A stretch of DNA of 64,000 bases from Synoicihabitans lomoniglobus (GTDB taxonomy: Bacteria; Verrucomicrobiota; Verrucomicrobiia; Opitutales; Opitutaceae). Below are positions 25,190-35,400 of this stretch, one piece after another (position 1 is the first letter of the stretch; each line of letters begins with the position of its first letter). Below the pieces are notes generated by a model that searched no databases, was not told where the DNA came from, and worked only from the letters and a program-made list of their open reading frames with translations. The stretch lies in NCBI RefSeq assembly GCF_029023725.1, contig NZ_CP119075.1:3343501-3407500 (forward strand), written 5' to 3'. The position numbers were made by a program, and so were the translations under genes.

Positions 25190-27408
25190 CGGTTTCCACC
25201 ACCCCCAAACGCAGCATGGGGATCACCCTGCGCACGGCTCTGCTCTCCTGGCTGGTGACCATCCTGACCCTGCTGGCTTTCATCGTGGTGATCGTGCCCC
25301 AGCAGAAACGCACGTTCGTGGAGAGTCTGGAATCGAAGGCCCACAGTGTGGCCGTTTCCTTGCGCGATGTCGCCGCCGGCGCCGCCATTAACGAAGACTA
25401 CAGCAGCGTCGTCGATCACAGCAAAGAGATGATCAACGGCGACCCTTCGCTGGCCTACATCATCATCACCCGGAACGATGGGTTTTCCCTCATTCACGAT
25501 CGCGAGGGGTGGCGGGCGGAAACCGACGCCGGCCCCGAGTGGCATCCCGACAACCGCGAACCGTTCGGGGACATCGGTGTGGTCAGTCTGTTTGGGAAAC
25601 GGGTCTACTACTACTCCCAACCGTTCGACTACTCCGCCATCGAATGGGGCTGGATTCATGTCGGCCTCTCTCTCGAGAGTTACGATCGCAACGTCGCCGA
25701 CCTTTATCGGACCACCGTTTGGCTGAGCATCGTTTGTATTTTCGCCAGTTTGATCGCATCGGTGATCTACGCCAAACGCCTCGTGCGCCCCATCCTGGCG
25801 CTCCGCCAAGTCGTCCAGAACGTGGCGCGCGGTGATCTGAGCGACCGGGCCACGATTCACCGCGGAGACGAAATCGGCGCCCTGTCCCACTCCGTAAATT
25901 CGATGACCAAGGCCCTGCTCCGCCGGGACCTGATTTTGGGTAGCGTGCGGTTTGCCGCCGAAAAATTCGTGAGCACCGATCGTTGGGAAAGTGTCATCGA
26001 GGAGGTTCTCGCGGAACTCGGTGTCGCGGCCCAGGTTTGCCGAATTGTGATCTACCAAAAAATCACCGATGAGTCCGGCGATATGCAGCTCGTATTGCGC
26101 CAGCGCTGGTTCGCGCCTCGCTACGCCCAGTCTCCCTTCTTTGCCTTGCCGGCCGAAACCGTCCATCCTCATACGGAGGGTTTCGATCAATGGATCCAGC
26201 AACTGGAAGACGGTAAAATGATTCTTTCCCAAACCTCCGAACTGACCGGGTCTCCCCGCGACGTCATGAACGAGAGCGGGGTCAAATCCATCATGGTCAT
26301 ACCGATCACCGTGGACGGAAAATTTTGGGGGTCGCTCAATCTCGAGGAGTGCTCACGCGAACGCACCTGGGAATCCGCCGAGCAGGACAGCCTGCAGGCC
26401 GCCGTCGACATGCTCGGGGCCACCATCGCCCGCCAATACGCTCAGGACGAGTTGCTCCACGCCAAGAACACCCTCGAACAACGCGTCGCCGAACGCACTC
26501 AGGAACTCGTGGCCGAAGTCGGGGCCCGCAAGCAAGCCCACGCGGAGCTGGCCGAAGCGCAACAACGTTTGATCCAGGCTTCCCGTCAGGCCGGCATGGC
26601 GGAAATCGCCACCGGCGTCCTGCACAACGTGGGCAACGTGCTCAACAGCGTAAACGTATCCAGTTCATTGATGCAGGAACGCCTGCTGAACTCTGAAACC
26701 AAAACGCTCGCCCGGGTCGCCGGCCTGCTGGAGGAAAATCAGGACGACCTCCTGACCTTCATCCACGAGGACGAGCGCGGACGTCGACTGCCCGCGTTCC
26801 TGATCAAGCTCTCCAAGCGGATCGAGCACGAACATGCGTTCTACTTGGAGGAGCACGATCAACTCGGACGAAACATCGAGCACATCAAGGAGATCGTTGC
26901 GATGCAGCAGAGCTACGCCAAAGTCTCCGGCCTGATCGAGCGCGTGTCCTTGAGCGAACTGATCATGGACGCACTTCGCATCAACATCGGCACATTCGAC
27001 CGGCACGGCATCGAACTGATCCGCCAGTTCGACTTCAATCCCGTCGTGACCATCGACAAACACAAGGTGCTGCAAATTTTGATCAACTTGTTACAGAACG
27101 CCAAATACGCGGTGCAGCAATCAAACCGCCCGACCAAGACCATCACCATTTCCACCGTCCAGGCGGGGGAAGACCGGGCGCAGATACGCGTCACCGACAA
27201 CGGCATCGGCATCGAACCCGAAAACCTCGCCCGCATTTTTTCCCACGGTTTCACGACCAAGCAAAAAGGTCATGGTTTCGGCCTGCACAGCGGAGCCAAC
27301 TTCGCCCGGGAGATGGGCGGAAAACTATCAGTTGCCAGCGACGGGGTCGGGCGCGGAGCAACCTTTACTTTAGAACTAATACTCTCTGCCCAGAAGGATT
27401 CATCATGA
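25186..27408 (+). CDS. Membrane histidine kinase with extracytoplasmic sensor, HAMP and GAF domains
   Basis: The 740-residue protein has two membrane helices (about 13-35 and 177-200) bracketing a periplasmic sensor domain, HAMP (about 200-250), a GAF domain (about 265-425), a coiled coil, a kinase core with H-box GVLHNVGNVLNSV (His about 480), and an ATPase domain with NLLQNAKYAV, DNGIGIEPENLARIF and GHGFGLH. The H-box lacks the usual E/D after the His and belongs to the LHNVGNVLNS type. It is translationally coupled (4-bp overlaps) to binding protein 4 and to the hybrid kinase, so it probably reads the binding proteins in the periplasm and signals to the hybrid. Confidence 0.9.
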   Translation: MTVSTTPKRSMGITLRTALLSWLVTILTLLAFIVVIVPQQKRTFVESLESKAHSVAVSLRDVAAGAAINEDYSSVVDHSKEMINGDPSLAYIIITRNDGFSLIHDREGWRAETDAGPEWHPDNREPFGDIGVVSLFGKRVYYYSQPFDYSAIEWGWIHVGLSLESYDRNVADLYRTTVWLSIVCIFASLIASVIYAKRLVRPILALRQVVQNVARGDLSDRATIHRGDEIGALSHSVNSMTKALLRRDLILGSVRFAAEKFVSTDRWESVIEEVLAELGVAAQVCRIVIYQKITDESGDMQLVLRQRWFAPRYAQSPFFALPAETVHPHTEGFDQWIQQLEDGKMILSQTSELTGSPRDVMNESGVKSIMVIPITVDGKFWGSLNLEECSRERTWESAEQDSLQAAVDMLGATIARQYAQDELLHAKNTLEQRVAERTQELVAEVGARKQAHAELAEAQQRLIQASRQAGMAEIATGVLHNVGNVLNSVNVSSSLMQERLLNSETKTLARVAGLLEENQDDLLTFIHEDERGRRLPAFLIKLSKRIEHEHAFYLEEHDQLGRNIEHIKEIVAMQQSYAKVSGLIERVSLSELIMDALRINIGTFDRHGIELIRQFDFNPVVTIDKHKVLQILINLLQNAKYAVQQSNRPTKTITISTVQAGEDRAQIRVTDNGIGIEPENLARIFSHGFTTKQKGHGFGLHSGANFAREMGGKLSVASDGVGRGATFTLELILSAQKDSS

Positions 27409-29549
27409 GCCACTCCCATCACCAGCCCAACAAGCGCATCCTTGTGATTGATGACAATCGCGCGATTCATGACGACATTCGCAAGATTTTGATCAAATCG
27501 ACCTCGGAAGAAACGAAAGACAAGGACGCCATGTTCGAGGACGAAAAATCGCTGCTGTTCGGCGAGAGTGCGCCCAAGGTCGAGGCCACCTCATTCGAGA
27601 TTGATTCCGCCTACCAGGGGGAGGACGGACTAAAGTTGGTGCAGGCGGCCGCCGCCTCCGGTCGCCCCTACGGCGTGGCTTTTGTGGACGTGCGCATGCC
27701 TCCGGGCTGGGACGGCGTCGAGACCATCACCCAGATTTGGCGGCAGCACCCGGACATCCAAATCGTGATCTGCACGGCCTATTCCGACTATTCCTGGGAA
27801 GAGATGATTCACGAACTCGGCCGCACCGACAGTCTGGTGGTGCTGAAAAAGCCCTTCGACAGCATCGAAGTGCAACAGCTGGCCCACGCCCTGTCCGAGA
27901 AGTGGACGTTGCACAACGAGCTCGAAACCAAGCTGCACGATCTGGACGACCTCGTGATCAAACGCACGGGCGAACTGGAGCAATCCAACACGGACCTGCT
28001 TCGGGAAATCGACGAACGTAAACAGGTTGAACAGGCGTTGCGTCATTCGGAGGAACGATTTGCCAAAGCCTTCAGTGCGAGTCCGATTCCGCTGTCGATT
28101 CAATCGCAGCGCGACCTTCGCTATGTTGATGTAAACTCCCGTTTCGCCGCGCTCACCGGCTACCCGCGCGAAAGCTTGATTGGCTTTACCCCCGCCCAAC
28201 TCGGCCTGTGGCAATCCGACCACTCGTCCGAGGAACAGCACGAACAGGGTAAACGGCACCCCCACGATCAAGCTCGGGTTCTGAGCACGCAAAGTGGAGA
28301 AAAACGCACCGTATTGATCTCCATCGAAGAGTTCGAAATGGAGGGCGAAAACTTCATTCTCGCGAGCACGCAGGACATCACTGCGCAGCTGGAACTGGAG
28401 GACCGCCTGCGCCAGCGCCAACGCCTGGAAGTGGTGGGCCAACTCGCGGGGGGAGTCGCGCACGACTTTAACAACATCCTCACCAGCATGATGCTCAATC
28501 TGGAGTTCATGCGCGTGACCAACCGCGAACCGGAACAGCAATCACCGCTCAACGATCTGCATGCGATGATGAAGCGCGCCGCCAAGATCACCAGTCAGTT
28601 GCTCATGTTTGCGCGCAAACAATTCGTCGATCGCCAACGGTTTGAACTCAACTCCGCGATCGGTGACTTGCTCAACCTGCTCAATCGCACCCTGGGCGAA
28701 CACATTGAACTGCGTTCCGAGCCCTCCCCGGGTTCGCTGTGGATCAACGCGGATACCAACATGCTCGACCAAGCGGTCATGAACCTGTGCCTCAACGCCC
28801 GCGATGCGATGCCCGAGGGCGGCACGCTCACCATCAGCACCGCGGCGGTGCAAATCACCCATGCCCGACCCGCCACGGTTTCGGAGGCCCGGCCCGGCTC
28901 CTTTGCCTGTATCACCATATCCGATACCGGAACCGGCATGTCGGCCGGGACCCTGCAGCATATTTTCGAACCCTTCTTCACCACCAAGGACATCGGTCAC
29001 GGCACGGGACTGGGGTTGGCTTCGGTCCATGGAACCGTGCACCAACATGAGGGTTGGATCGATGTCGATAGCACTGAAGGCAAGGGAAGCTCGTTCGCTC
29101 TCTATCTCCCTCTTTTGCCCCGGATCCCCCCTCGCGCCCCGACCGCTGCTTCCGCCGTGGACACCATGCCGCGGGGTGATGAGACCATCCTGCTGGTGGA
29201 GGACGAGGAGAGCGTGCGCCGTGTCACCACCATACTGCTCCAACGTCTCGGCTACACGGTATTGACGGCCAACAACGGACATGAAGCCCTCCGGGTGTTC
29301 GCGGAAAACAAGGAATCGATCGACTTGGTTTTCACCGACATCGTGATGCCCGACGGCCTGAGCGGAATCCAACTGGAGGAGCGAATCCGGCACCAAAACC
29401 CCGCCATGAAAGTTGTGCTCAGCAGCGGCTACAGCGACGAAATCATCAAACAACAGGATCGGCAGGGCACCAAAACCGTCTTCCTCGCCAAGCCATTCGA
29501 AGCCCGCACCGTCGCTCATGCGCTCCGGAAGTGCCTTGACCAGAAGTGA
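27405..29549 (+). CDS. Hybrid histidine kinase: REC-PAS-HisKA-HATPase-REC
   Basis: The 714-residue soluble protein begins with a receiver domain (about 6-165) having VIDDNRAIHDD, phosphoacceptor Asp in FVDVRMPPGWDG (about 95) and Lys in VVLKKPFDS; about 30 extra residues sit between the first helix and second strand. A coiled coil and PAS domain (about 215-330) follow, then HisKA (AGGVAHDFNNIL, His about 353), an ATPase domain (NLCLNARDAMPEGG, DTGTGM) and a C-terminal receiver (Asp about 645 in FTDIVMPDGLSG). It has no membrane segment or DNA-binding domain. A ribosome site AAGGA precedes the ATG. It is probably the relay partner of the upstream kinase; the final output protein is not in the operon. 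Confidence 0.92.
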   Translation: MSHSHHQPNKRILVIDDNRAIHDDIRKILIKSTSEETKDKDAMFEDEKSLLFGESAPKVEATSFEIDSAYQGEDGLKLVQAAAASGRPYGVAFVDVRMPPGWDGVETITQIWRQHPDIQIVICTAYSDYSWEEMIHELGRTDSLVVLKKPFDSIEVQQLAHALSEKWTLHNELETKLHDLDDLVIKRTGELEQSNTDLLREIDERKQVEQALRHSEERFAKAFSASPIPLSIQSQRDLRYVDVNSRFAALTGYPRESLIGFTPAQLGLWQSDHSSEEQHEQGKRHPHDQARVLSTQSGEKRTVLISIEEFEMEGENFILASTQDITAQLELEDRLRQRQRLEVVGQLAGGVAHDFNNILTSMMLNLEFMRVTNREPEQQSPLNDLHAMMKRAAKITSQLLMFARKQFVDRQRFELNSAIGDLLNLLNRTLGEHIELRSEPSPGSLWINADTNMLDQAVMNLCLNARDAMPEGGTLTISTAAVQITHARPATVSEARPGSFACITISDTGTGMSAGTLQHIFEPFFTTKDIGHGTGLGLASVHGTVHQHEGWIDVDSTEGKGSSFALYLPLLPRIPPRAPTAASAVDTMPRGDETILLVEDEESVRRVTTILLQRLGYTVLTANNGHEALRVFAENKESIDLVFTDIVMPDGLSGIQLEERIRHQNPAMKVVLSSGYSDEIIKQQDRQGTKTVFLAKPFEARTVAHALRKCLDQK

Positions 29550-29594
29550 CCTGGCGGACGGGGAGAGACGGGCCAGTCGTCGTCCCCCCGACCG

Positions 29595-32201
29595 CTAGGC
29601 CAGTAACTGTCGCACGGTGCGCACCACGGTCTCCGCTTCCGCCGGTTTGGCGATAAATCGCTGGCCGGGTTTGAGGGAGAAATCGTTGTTCGCGACCTCG
29701 GGATTGTAGCCCGACGTGAAAAGGACTTTGAGCTCGGGTTTGAGCGCGAGCAATTGGTCGGCCAGGTCCCAGCCACTGAGACCGCCCGGCATGACAATAT
29801 CGGTGAGCAGCAAGTCGGGAGTCACCTGGGCCTGTTCCCACATGAAGAGCGCATCGCGTCCGCTTCGGGCTTCGATCACGCGGTAACCATACGACTCCAG
29901 CACCTTTCTGGTGACCGCCCGCACATGATTTTCATCTTCGACCAACAGGATCAATTCATCGCCCCGTAAACTTTGAGGCGGGGCCGATGCCGCCGGGGTC
30001 GTGGCGCGGGGCTCTTGGAGCAGAGGCAAGTAAATGGTGAACGTGGTGCCTCGATCCAGATCACTGGTGAGATCGATCACGCCGTCGTGTTGTTTGACGA
30101 TGCCAAAAACCGTGGCGAGGCCCAACCCCGATCCCTTGTCCGCCTGCTTCGTCGTAAAGAAGGGTTCGAACACATGGGTTTTGTCCTGGGTGGAAATCCC
30201 GCACCCGGTATCGGTCACGGTGATCACCGCGTAGTGGCCCGGTTCGATTTCGAACAGTCCCGAGGACTCGGCGGTGGCCACGAATCGACTGTCCGTGGCG
30301 ATCACAAGATCTCCCCCGTCGGGCATGGCATCGCGGGCGTTGATCGCGAGGTTGAGCAACAATTGTCCCAACATGCTCGCATCCCCCCGCACCCACAGCT
30401 CGGACGGATGCAGCTCGAGTCGCAGATTCACGTCCTCGCTCAGGGTGCGCGTCAACATCTGCGACATGCCGTTGAAGGTCTCATTCAACTCCACGTCCGT
30501 CGCTTGCATGGCTTGGCGGCGGCCAAATGCCAGCAACTGCCGCGTGAGTTCCGCCGCTCGCGTGGCCGCTTCCTTGATATCGCTCAACGATTCCGCCATC
30601 TCCTCCGGCGTGCTGACCTCGGCGTCGGCCAAGTCGACCTGCATCATGATCGCGGCCAGGATATTGTTAAAATCGTGCGCCACGCCTCCCGCGAGCTGGC
30701 CAATCGCCTCCATTTTCTGCGACTGCAGATACTGTTCTTCCAACTGCCGTCGCTCCGTCACGTCGCGATAGTTTAACACCACCGCCCGAATGCCGGCGTC
30801 CTCGAGCAAGTTGGTGGCCACACCTTCGATCCACAGCCAACGTCCCGACTTGTGCTGGCGACGCACGCTGAAATTGGTCGGTTGCCCGGGTTGCCGCACC
30901 ATCTCGTGCCAGGAATGATCGAAGGCGGAAAGGTCTTCCGGGTGGATATCCCGACTAAAGCCCCGCGTGATAAACTCCGTGGGCAACCGGCCTTCAATCG
31001 TCGTGATCGACGGACTGATGTAGGTCACATTGCGATCTTCGTCGAAGAATCCGATTCCATCCGCGCTGTGCTCGACCACCGCCAGGAAGCGCCGTGAGAC
31101 CTCATCGATTTTCGCCTCCGCCTCTTTGCGCTTGGTGATGTCCTGACTCACCCCCCGCGTCTTGATCACGCGCCCCGTTTCATCGCGTTCGACAAAGATA
31201 CGCACGAACAGATGTCCGGACTTGCCGTCACCAAACATGACCCGGTGTTCGATATCACGGATGTAGTCGGGGTCGGTCGTCTCCATGGCACGTTGGGATT
31301 CTGACGCCACCCGACCCATCTCATCCGGAGGGAGAAAACGGCTGGCATAATGATCGAGCCGCATTTCGTAACCGCCCTCGCGCTCCACCGATGTGCGCAT
31401 CATGCGATAAAAATGGTCGTTGAAGATGAATACATCCCGCACGACGTCGTATTCCCAGTGGCCCATACTGGCCATGGAAAGCGCGTTGGAGAGTTGGGCC
31501 TCGCTGTTGTGCAGGGCCTGCGTCGCCGCCGTGCGCTCGATCTGCGTTTGGGTCAGTTCCAGTGCAAACGAGATATCGACCGCGAGTTCATCCAACACCT
31601 TGAGCTCATGCTCGTCAAAAAATCCCGGGGTCGGCGCATAAAGGTTGAATACGCCGACAATGACTCCATTGCGCCGCAATGGCAGCGATGCCACGGAGCG
31701 GTATCCGCGAGACATGGAAACCTCGCGCACGGCCTCGGCCCGGGGGTCCTCGTAGAGGTCGTTGCACACCCCGTGTTCCCCGTCTTCGAACGCAGCGTGG
31801 GTAAAAAAGCACCCTTCCTGTTCCCCTTTAAGCATGGATTGGATGATTTCCATGGTCTCGGTCGACGCTCCCGCATGAGCCGCCACCACGATATGACCTT
31901 CCACGTCATCGTGCAGCCCGATCCAAGCCGCAATAAAACGGCCCCGCGCCACCGCGATCTGGCAAGCCGCGGCCAACAAAGCCGTTTGGTCACCACCCCG
32001 CATCAATATCTGGTTGGTCTCGCTGAGCACCGTGTAGGTCCGCAACAACTGTTGCAATGGATGCTCCGGGCGCAGGTTTTCCGCCGGGTTCCCGGGACCG
32101 CGCCCCGATCCCGCTCCTCCGGATGTCTCCAATTGAGTCAGCTCGTCAGAAGCACTTTTCGGACGATGCGAGTGGGGAGTATCTGAAGACGATGAACTCA
32201 T
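29595..32201 (-). CDS. Hybrid histidine kinase: GAF-PAS-PAS-HisKA-HATPase-REC
   Basis: The 868-residue cytoplasmic protein has a low-complexity Ser-rich start, a GAF domain (about 70-220, FIAAWIGLHDD, HGVCNDLYEDP), two PAS domains (about 230-360 and 370-490), HisKA with GGVAHDFNNILAA (His about 509), an ATPase domain (LLNLAINARDAMPDGG, DTGCGIS) and a C-terminal receiver with TDIVMPGGLSGWD (Asp about 800). The GAF, second PAS and kinase-receiver parts closely resemble the larger kinase encoded upstream, so the two are paralogues. It is convergent with the binding-protein operon. The signal is unknown. Confidence 0.9.
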   Translation of the reverse strand: MSSSSSDTPHSHRPKSASDELTQLETSGGAGSGRGPGNPAENLRPEHPLQQLLRTYTVLSETNQILMRGGDQTALLAAACQIAVARGRFIAAWIGLHDDVEGHIVVAAHAGASTETMEIIQSMLKGEQEGCFFTHAAFEDGEHGVCNDLYEDPRAEAVREVSMSRGYRSVASLPLRRNGVIVGVFNLYAPTPGFFDEHELKVLDELAVDISFALELTQTQIERTAATQALHNSEAQLSNALSMASMGHWEYDVVRDVFIFNDHFYRMMRTSVEREGGYEMRLDHYASRFLPPDEMGRVASESQRAMETTDPDYIRDIEHRVMFGDGKSGHLFVRIFVERDETGRVIKTRGVSQDITKRKEAEAKIDEVSRRFLAVVEHSADGIGFFDEDRNVTYISPSITTIEGRLPTEFITRGFSRDIHPEDLSAFDHSWHEMVRQPGQPTNFSVRRQHKSGRWLWIEGVATNLLEDAGIRAVVLNYRDVTERRQLEEQYLQSQKMEAIGQLAGGVAHDFNNILAAIMMQVDLADAEVSTPEEMAESLSDIKEAATRAAELTRQLLAFGRRQAMQATDVELNETFNGMSQMLTRTLSEDVNLRLELHPSELWVRGDASMLGQLLLNLAINARDAMPDGGDLVIATDSRFVATAESSGLFEIEPGHYAVITVTDTGCGISTQDKTHVFEPFFTTKQADKGSGLGLATVFGIVKQHDGVIDLTSDLDRGTTFTIYLPLLQEPRATTPAASAPPQSLRGDELILLVEDENHVRAVTRKVLESYGYRVIEARSGRDALFMWEQAQVTPDLLLTDIVMPGGLSGWDLADQLLALKPELKVLFTSGYNPEVANNDFSLKPGQRFIAKPAEAETVVRTVRQLLA

Positions 32202-32488
32202 GGACGAACCAATAACCAGGGCACTAACTCCACTTTGAAAATACTCTACATGAAGACCTGACTAGCTGTTATCGACGACCTGAGGTCAGACTTAAGCACG
32301 AACGCGGTCGGGCCGAAATTAATATTACCGCAAATGTCTTGCTTACCGGAGCCATGCCAGCCCTCGCAAGATCAATTCCGACGAAGCAAATCGACCATGC
32401 CGCCGCTACACTAATCGCTCTTCCACTGCATTTTGCATCATTTTCGACGAAACGTTGAATTGTCTCGGCTTCCGGTTGCTCGGAAAAA
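32202..32488. other. Gap between the two hybrid kinase genes
   Basis: This 287-bp stretch is less GC-rich than its surroundings and probably holds the promoter of the downstream (868-aa) kinase gene. A 75-codon minus-strand frame here has no recognisable product. No terminator or repeat is evident. Confidence 0.4.
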
Positions 32489-35400
32489 TCAGGCATCCAA
32501 GGCCGTTCGCACCATGCGTAGGAGCTGGTCCGCCGAGCATGGTTTCGGGATGAAATTCTGGCGGTTTTTCAACACCATTTCGCGGCCGGCGACATCAGAA
32601 CTGTAACCGGAGGTGAAGATGACCCGAAGCTCCGGGTATCGCGCCTGCAACCGCTGTGCCAGTTGCCACCCCGTCATCCCCGCCGGCATGACCACATCGG
32701 TGAGCAACAGACTGATTTTCTCGGTGGCTTCGTCCATCATCGTCACGGCCTCCGGACCGTTCCCCGCTTCGAGCACGCGGTAACCCTGACGAACTAGCAC
32801 GGTTTTGGTCAGCTTTCTCAAACTGGGGTCGTCCTCCACCAGCAGGATGGTTTCGGTGCCGCGCTTCAGTTCGGGTAAAACCGGGATCGCGGCGTCGTCG
32901 GACTCCCGAACCTTTTCGCTTCGCAGGTAAACCGTGAACGAGGAGCCCTCCCCCGTCTCGCTGCGCAGATCGATCGCGCCACCGTGCTGCTTCACGATTC
33001 CAAATACGGTGGCCAATCCCAAACCCGTGCCCGTGCCCGGGGCCTTGGTGGTGAAAAACGGTTCAAATATGCGCGCCTTCACTTCCGGATCGATGCCGCA
33101 TCCTGAGTCAACCACCCCCAGGGTCACGTAGTCCCCGGGCGGCAGATCCGGTGAGTCCGTGTCACCGTTTTCCGTCAGTGTGATGAGTCCGGTCTCGACG
33201 ATCAACAGGCCGCCGGTCGGCATGGCGTCTCGGGCGTTCACCACGAGGTTGAGCAACACCTGATCGATCATGCCCGAGTCCGCTCGGGTCAGCAGCGGGG
33301 TGGGATGGAGATTGAGTTTGAGGCTGACATCTTCGCCCACGATACGGTGGAGCATCTGAGTCATGTTCTCGACCGACCGGTTAAGATCCAACTGGGTCGT
33401 CTGCATGATTTGCCGTCGACCAAAGGCCAACAGCTGTCGGGTCAGGTGAGAGGCGCGACGGGCGGCTTCTTTAATTTCCGCCATGGCCTCCATGTTTTCC
33501 GCGGGAGTCGCGGGCTCCTTGGCGCCCAAATCAGCCTGCATCATGATGGCCGCGAGGATGTTGTTGAAATCATGGGCGACCCCTCCGGCCAATTGCCCGA
33601 TGGCGTCCATTTTTTGCGATTGCCGGTATTGCTCCTCCAACGCCCGGTGGGCGGTGATATCCTGACTCACTCCCCGAATCTTGACGGTGCGGCCCCGCCC
33701 GTCCTTCACCACAAATATTCGCACCGCCATTCTCCCCCGACGACCATCCCCGAATCGGAAACCGTATTCAAAATCACGGGTGTAATGTTGGTCGGTCGTC
33801 GTCCGCGCTTTTTCAATTTCCGCTTTGATTCCGTCCGCGTCGCCGGGCTCGAGAAAACGCTCAACGAAACGCTCCGGGCTCATGGCGTAACCACCTTCTT
33901 GTTCCACGGTGGTCTGATACAGCCGGTAAATATGATCGTTGAGCGTGATCAGGTTCGAATCGATTTCATACACCCAGTGCCCCATTTTGGCCAGCGTCAT
34001 GGCGTTGGACAACTGGGACTCGCTTTGCAGCAACGCCTCCGTTGCGGCCACTCGCGCCCGCTCCGTTCCCGCCACCTCCAAGCCAAAGGATATGTCCTTG
34101 GCCAGGTCGTTCAACAACTGCAGCTCCGCGTCGTCAAAGACCCCCGCCTCGTCGGCATAGAGATTGAGCACCCCGACCACCACTCCGGTTTGGGTCAACG
34201 GCAGCGAGGCCATGGCGCGGTATCCACCTCCCCATGACGCCGCACCGGCCACGGCGTCAGGGATGCTGTCGTTGCACACCCCGTGTTCGCCCGACTCCAC
34301 CGCCACCCGCGTGAACGGGCATTTGATCTGACCGCCGGAAACCAGGGCCGCTACCTGCGCCATGGTATCCTCATCGGCGCCGGCGTGCGCCACCACGGTG
34401 AGACCGCCCGCGTCGGCCTCCCTCATGCCGATCCAAGCCAGCACAAATTCGCCCTGCTCCACCGCGATACGACAGGCGTCCTGCAACATCGCCCGCTGAT
34501 CACTTTCCCGCGTGATCGCCTGATTGATCTCACTGAGCACGAGGTAAACGCGGTTGAGTTTGTAGATGCGTTGTTCGGCCAGCTTGCGTTCGGTAACGTC
34601 CTTGAACAGGACCGCCACCTGCCGTTGTTCGGTCGGACCAAACCGAAACGCATACACATCATACCACCGGCTCAACTCTTCGGCCCAATTAACGAGCTGC
34701 GCGGACTCCCCCGTGAGTGCAACCCGACCGTAGGTTTCGAACCAATACTCCTCCAAATCCGGGGCCAACTTGCGCATGGTTTCCCCCTCCACGTTCTTCA
34801 AGCCCGTTTGCACTTCAAAGGCGGGGTTGGTGACGAGAAATCGAAAATCCACCGGATGATCGTGTTCGTCGAAAATCACATCGATGACGCAAAACCCTTC
34901 ATCCATCTCGTCGAACAACGTGTGATAACGACGCTCGGATTCCACCAGTTGCGTTTCCATTCGCCGTTGTTCGGTGATGTCCCGCGCCACCACCACCGAA
35001 CCGATGATGGCCCCGTCTTCATTGCGCATCGGGGCAAAGCTGTAACTGCCCACCCACGACTCTCCCGTGTCCTTGCGGCGCACGCCATATTCCGCCGAGG
35101 TGACCGTCTCGCCTCGGAGTGCGCGCGCCACCACCCACATCTTCGCCGGCGCGGGGGTGCCATCGGCCATGAACACATCAAAAATTTCAGGATAGTCGGC
35201 CAAGGTGAGGCCGCACTCCGACTCGTGCTTGAAGCGGTGAAAGGTGAGAAACGCGTCATTGAACTCGATCAACCGGCCCTGCGTATCAGTGATGAACAAC
35301 GCATCCGTCATGCTGGCCAGCGCGGCTTCCATTTGTCGTCGACTCGTCGCCAGGGCTCGCTGCGTTTCTTCGCGGCGGGTGACGTCCTGCGATGTGCCGA

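Noticed and set aside
32269..32496. 75-codon minus-strand frame between the hybrid kinases
   Set aside because: No homology or ribosome site, and atypical composition; probably a non-coding gap.
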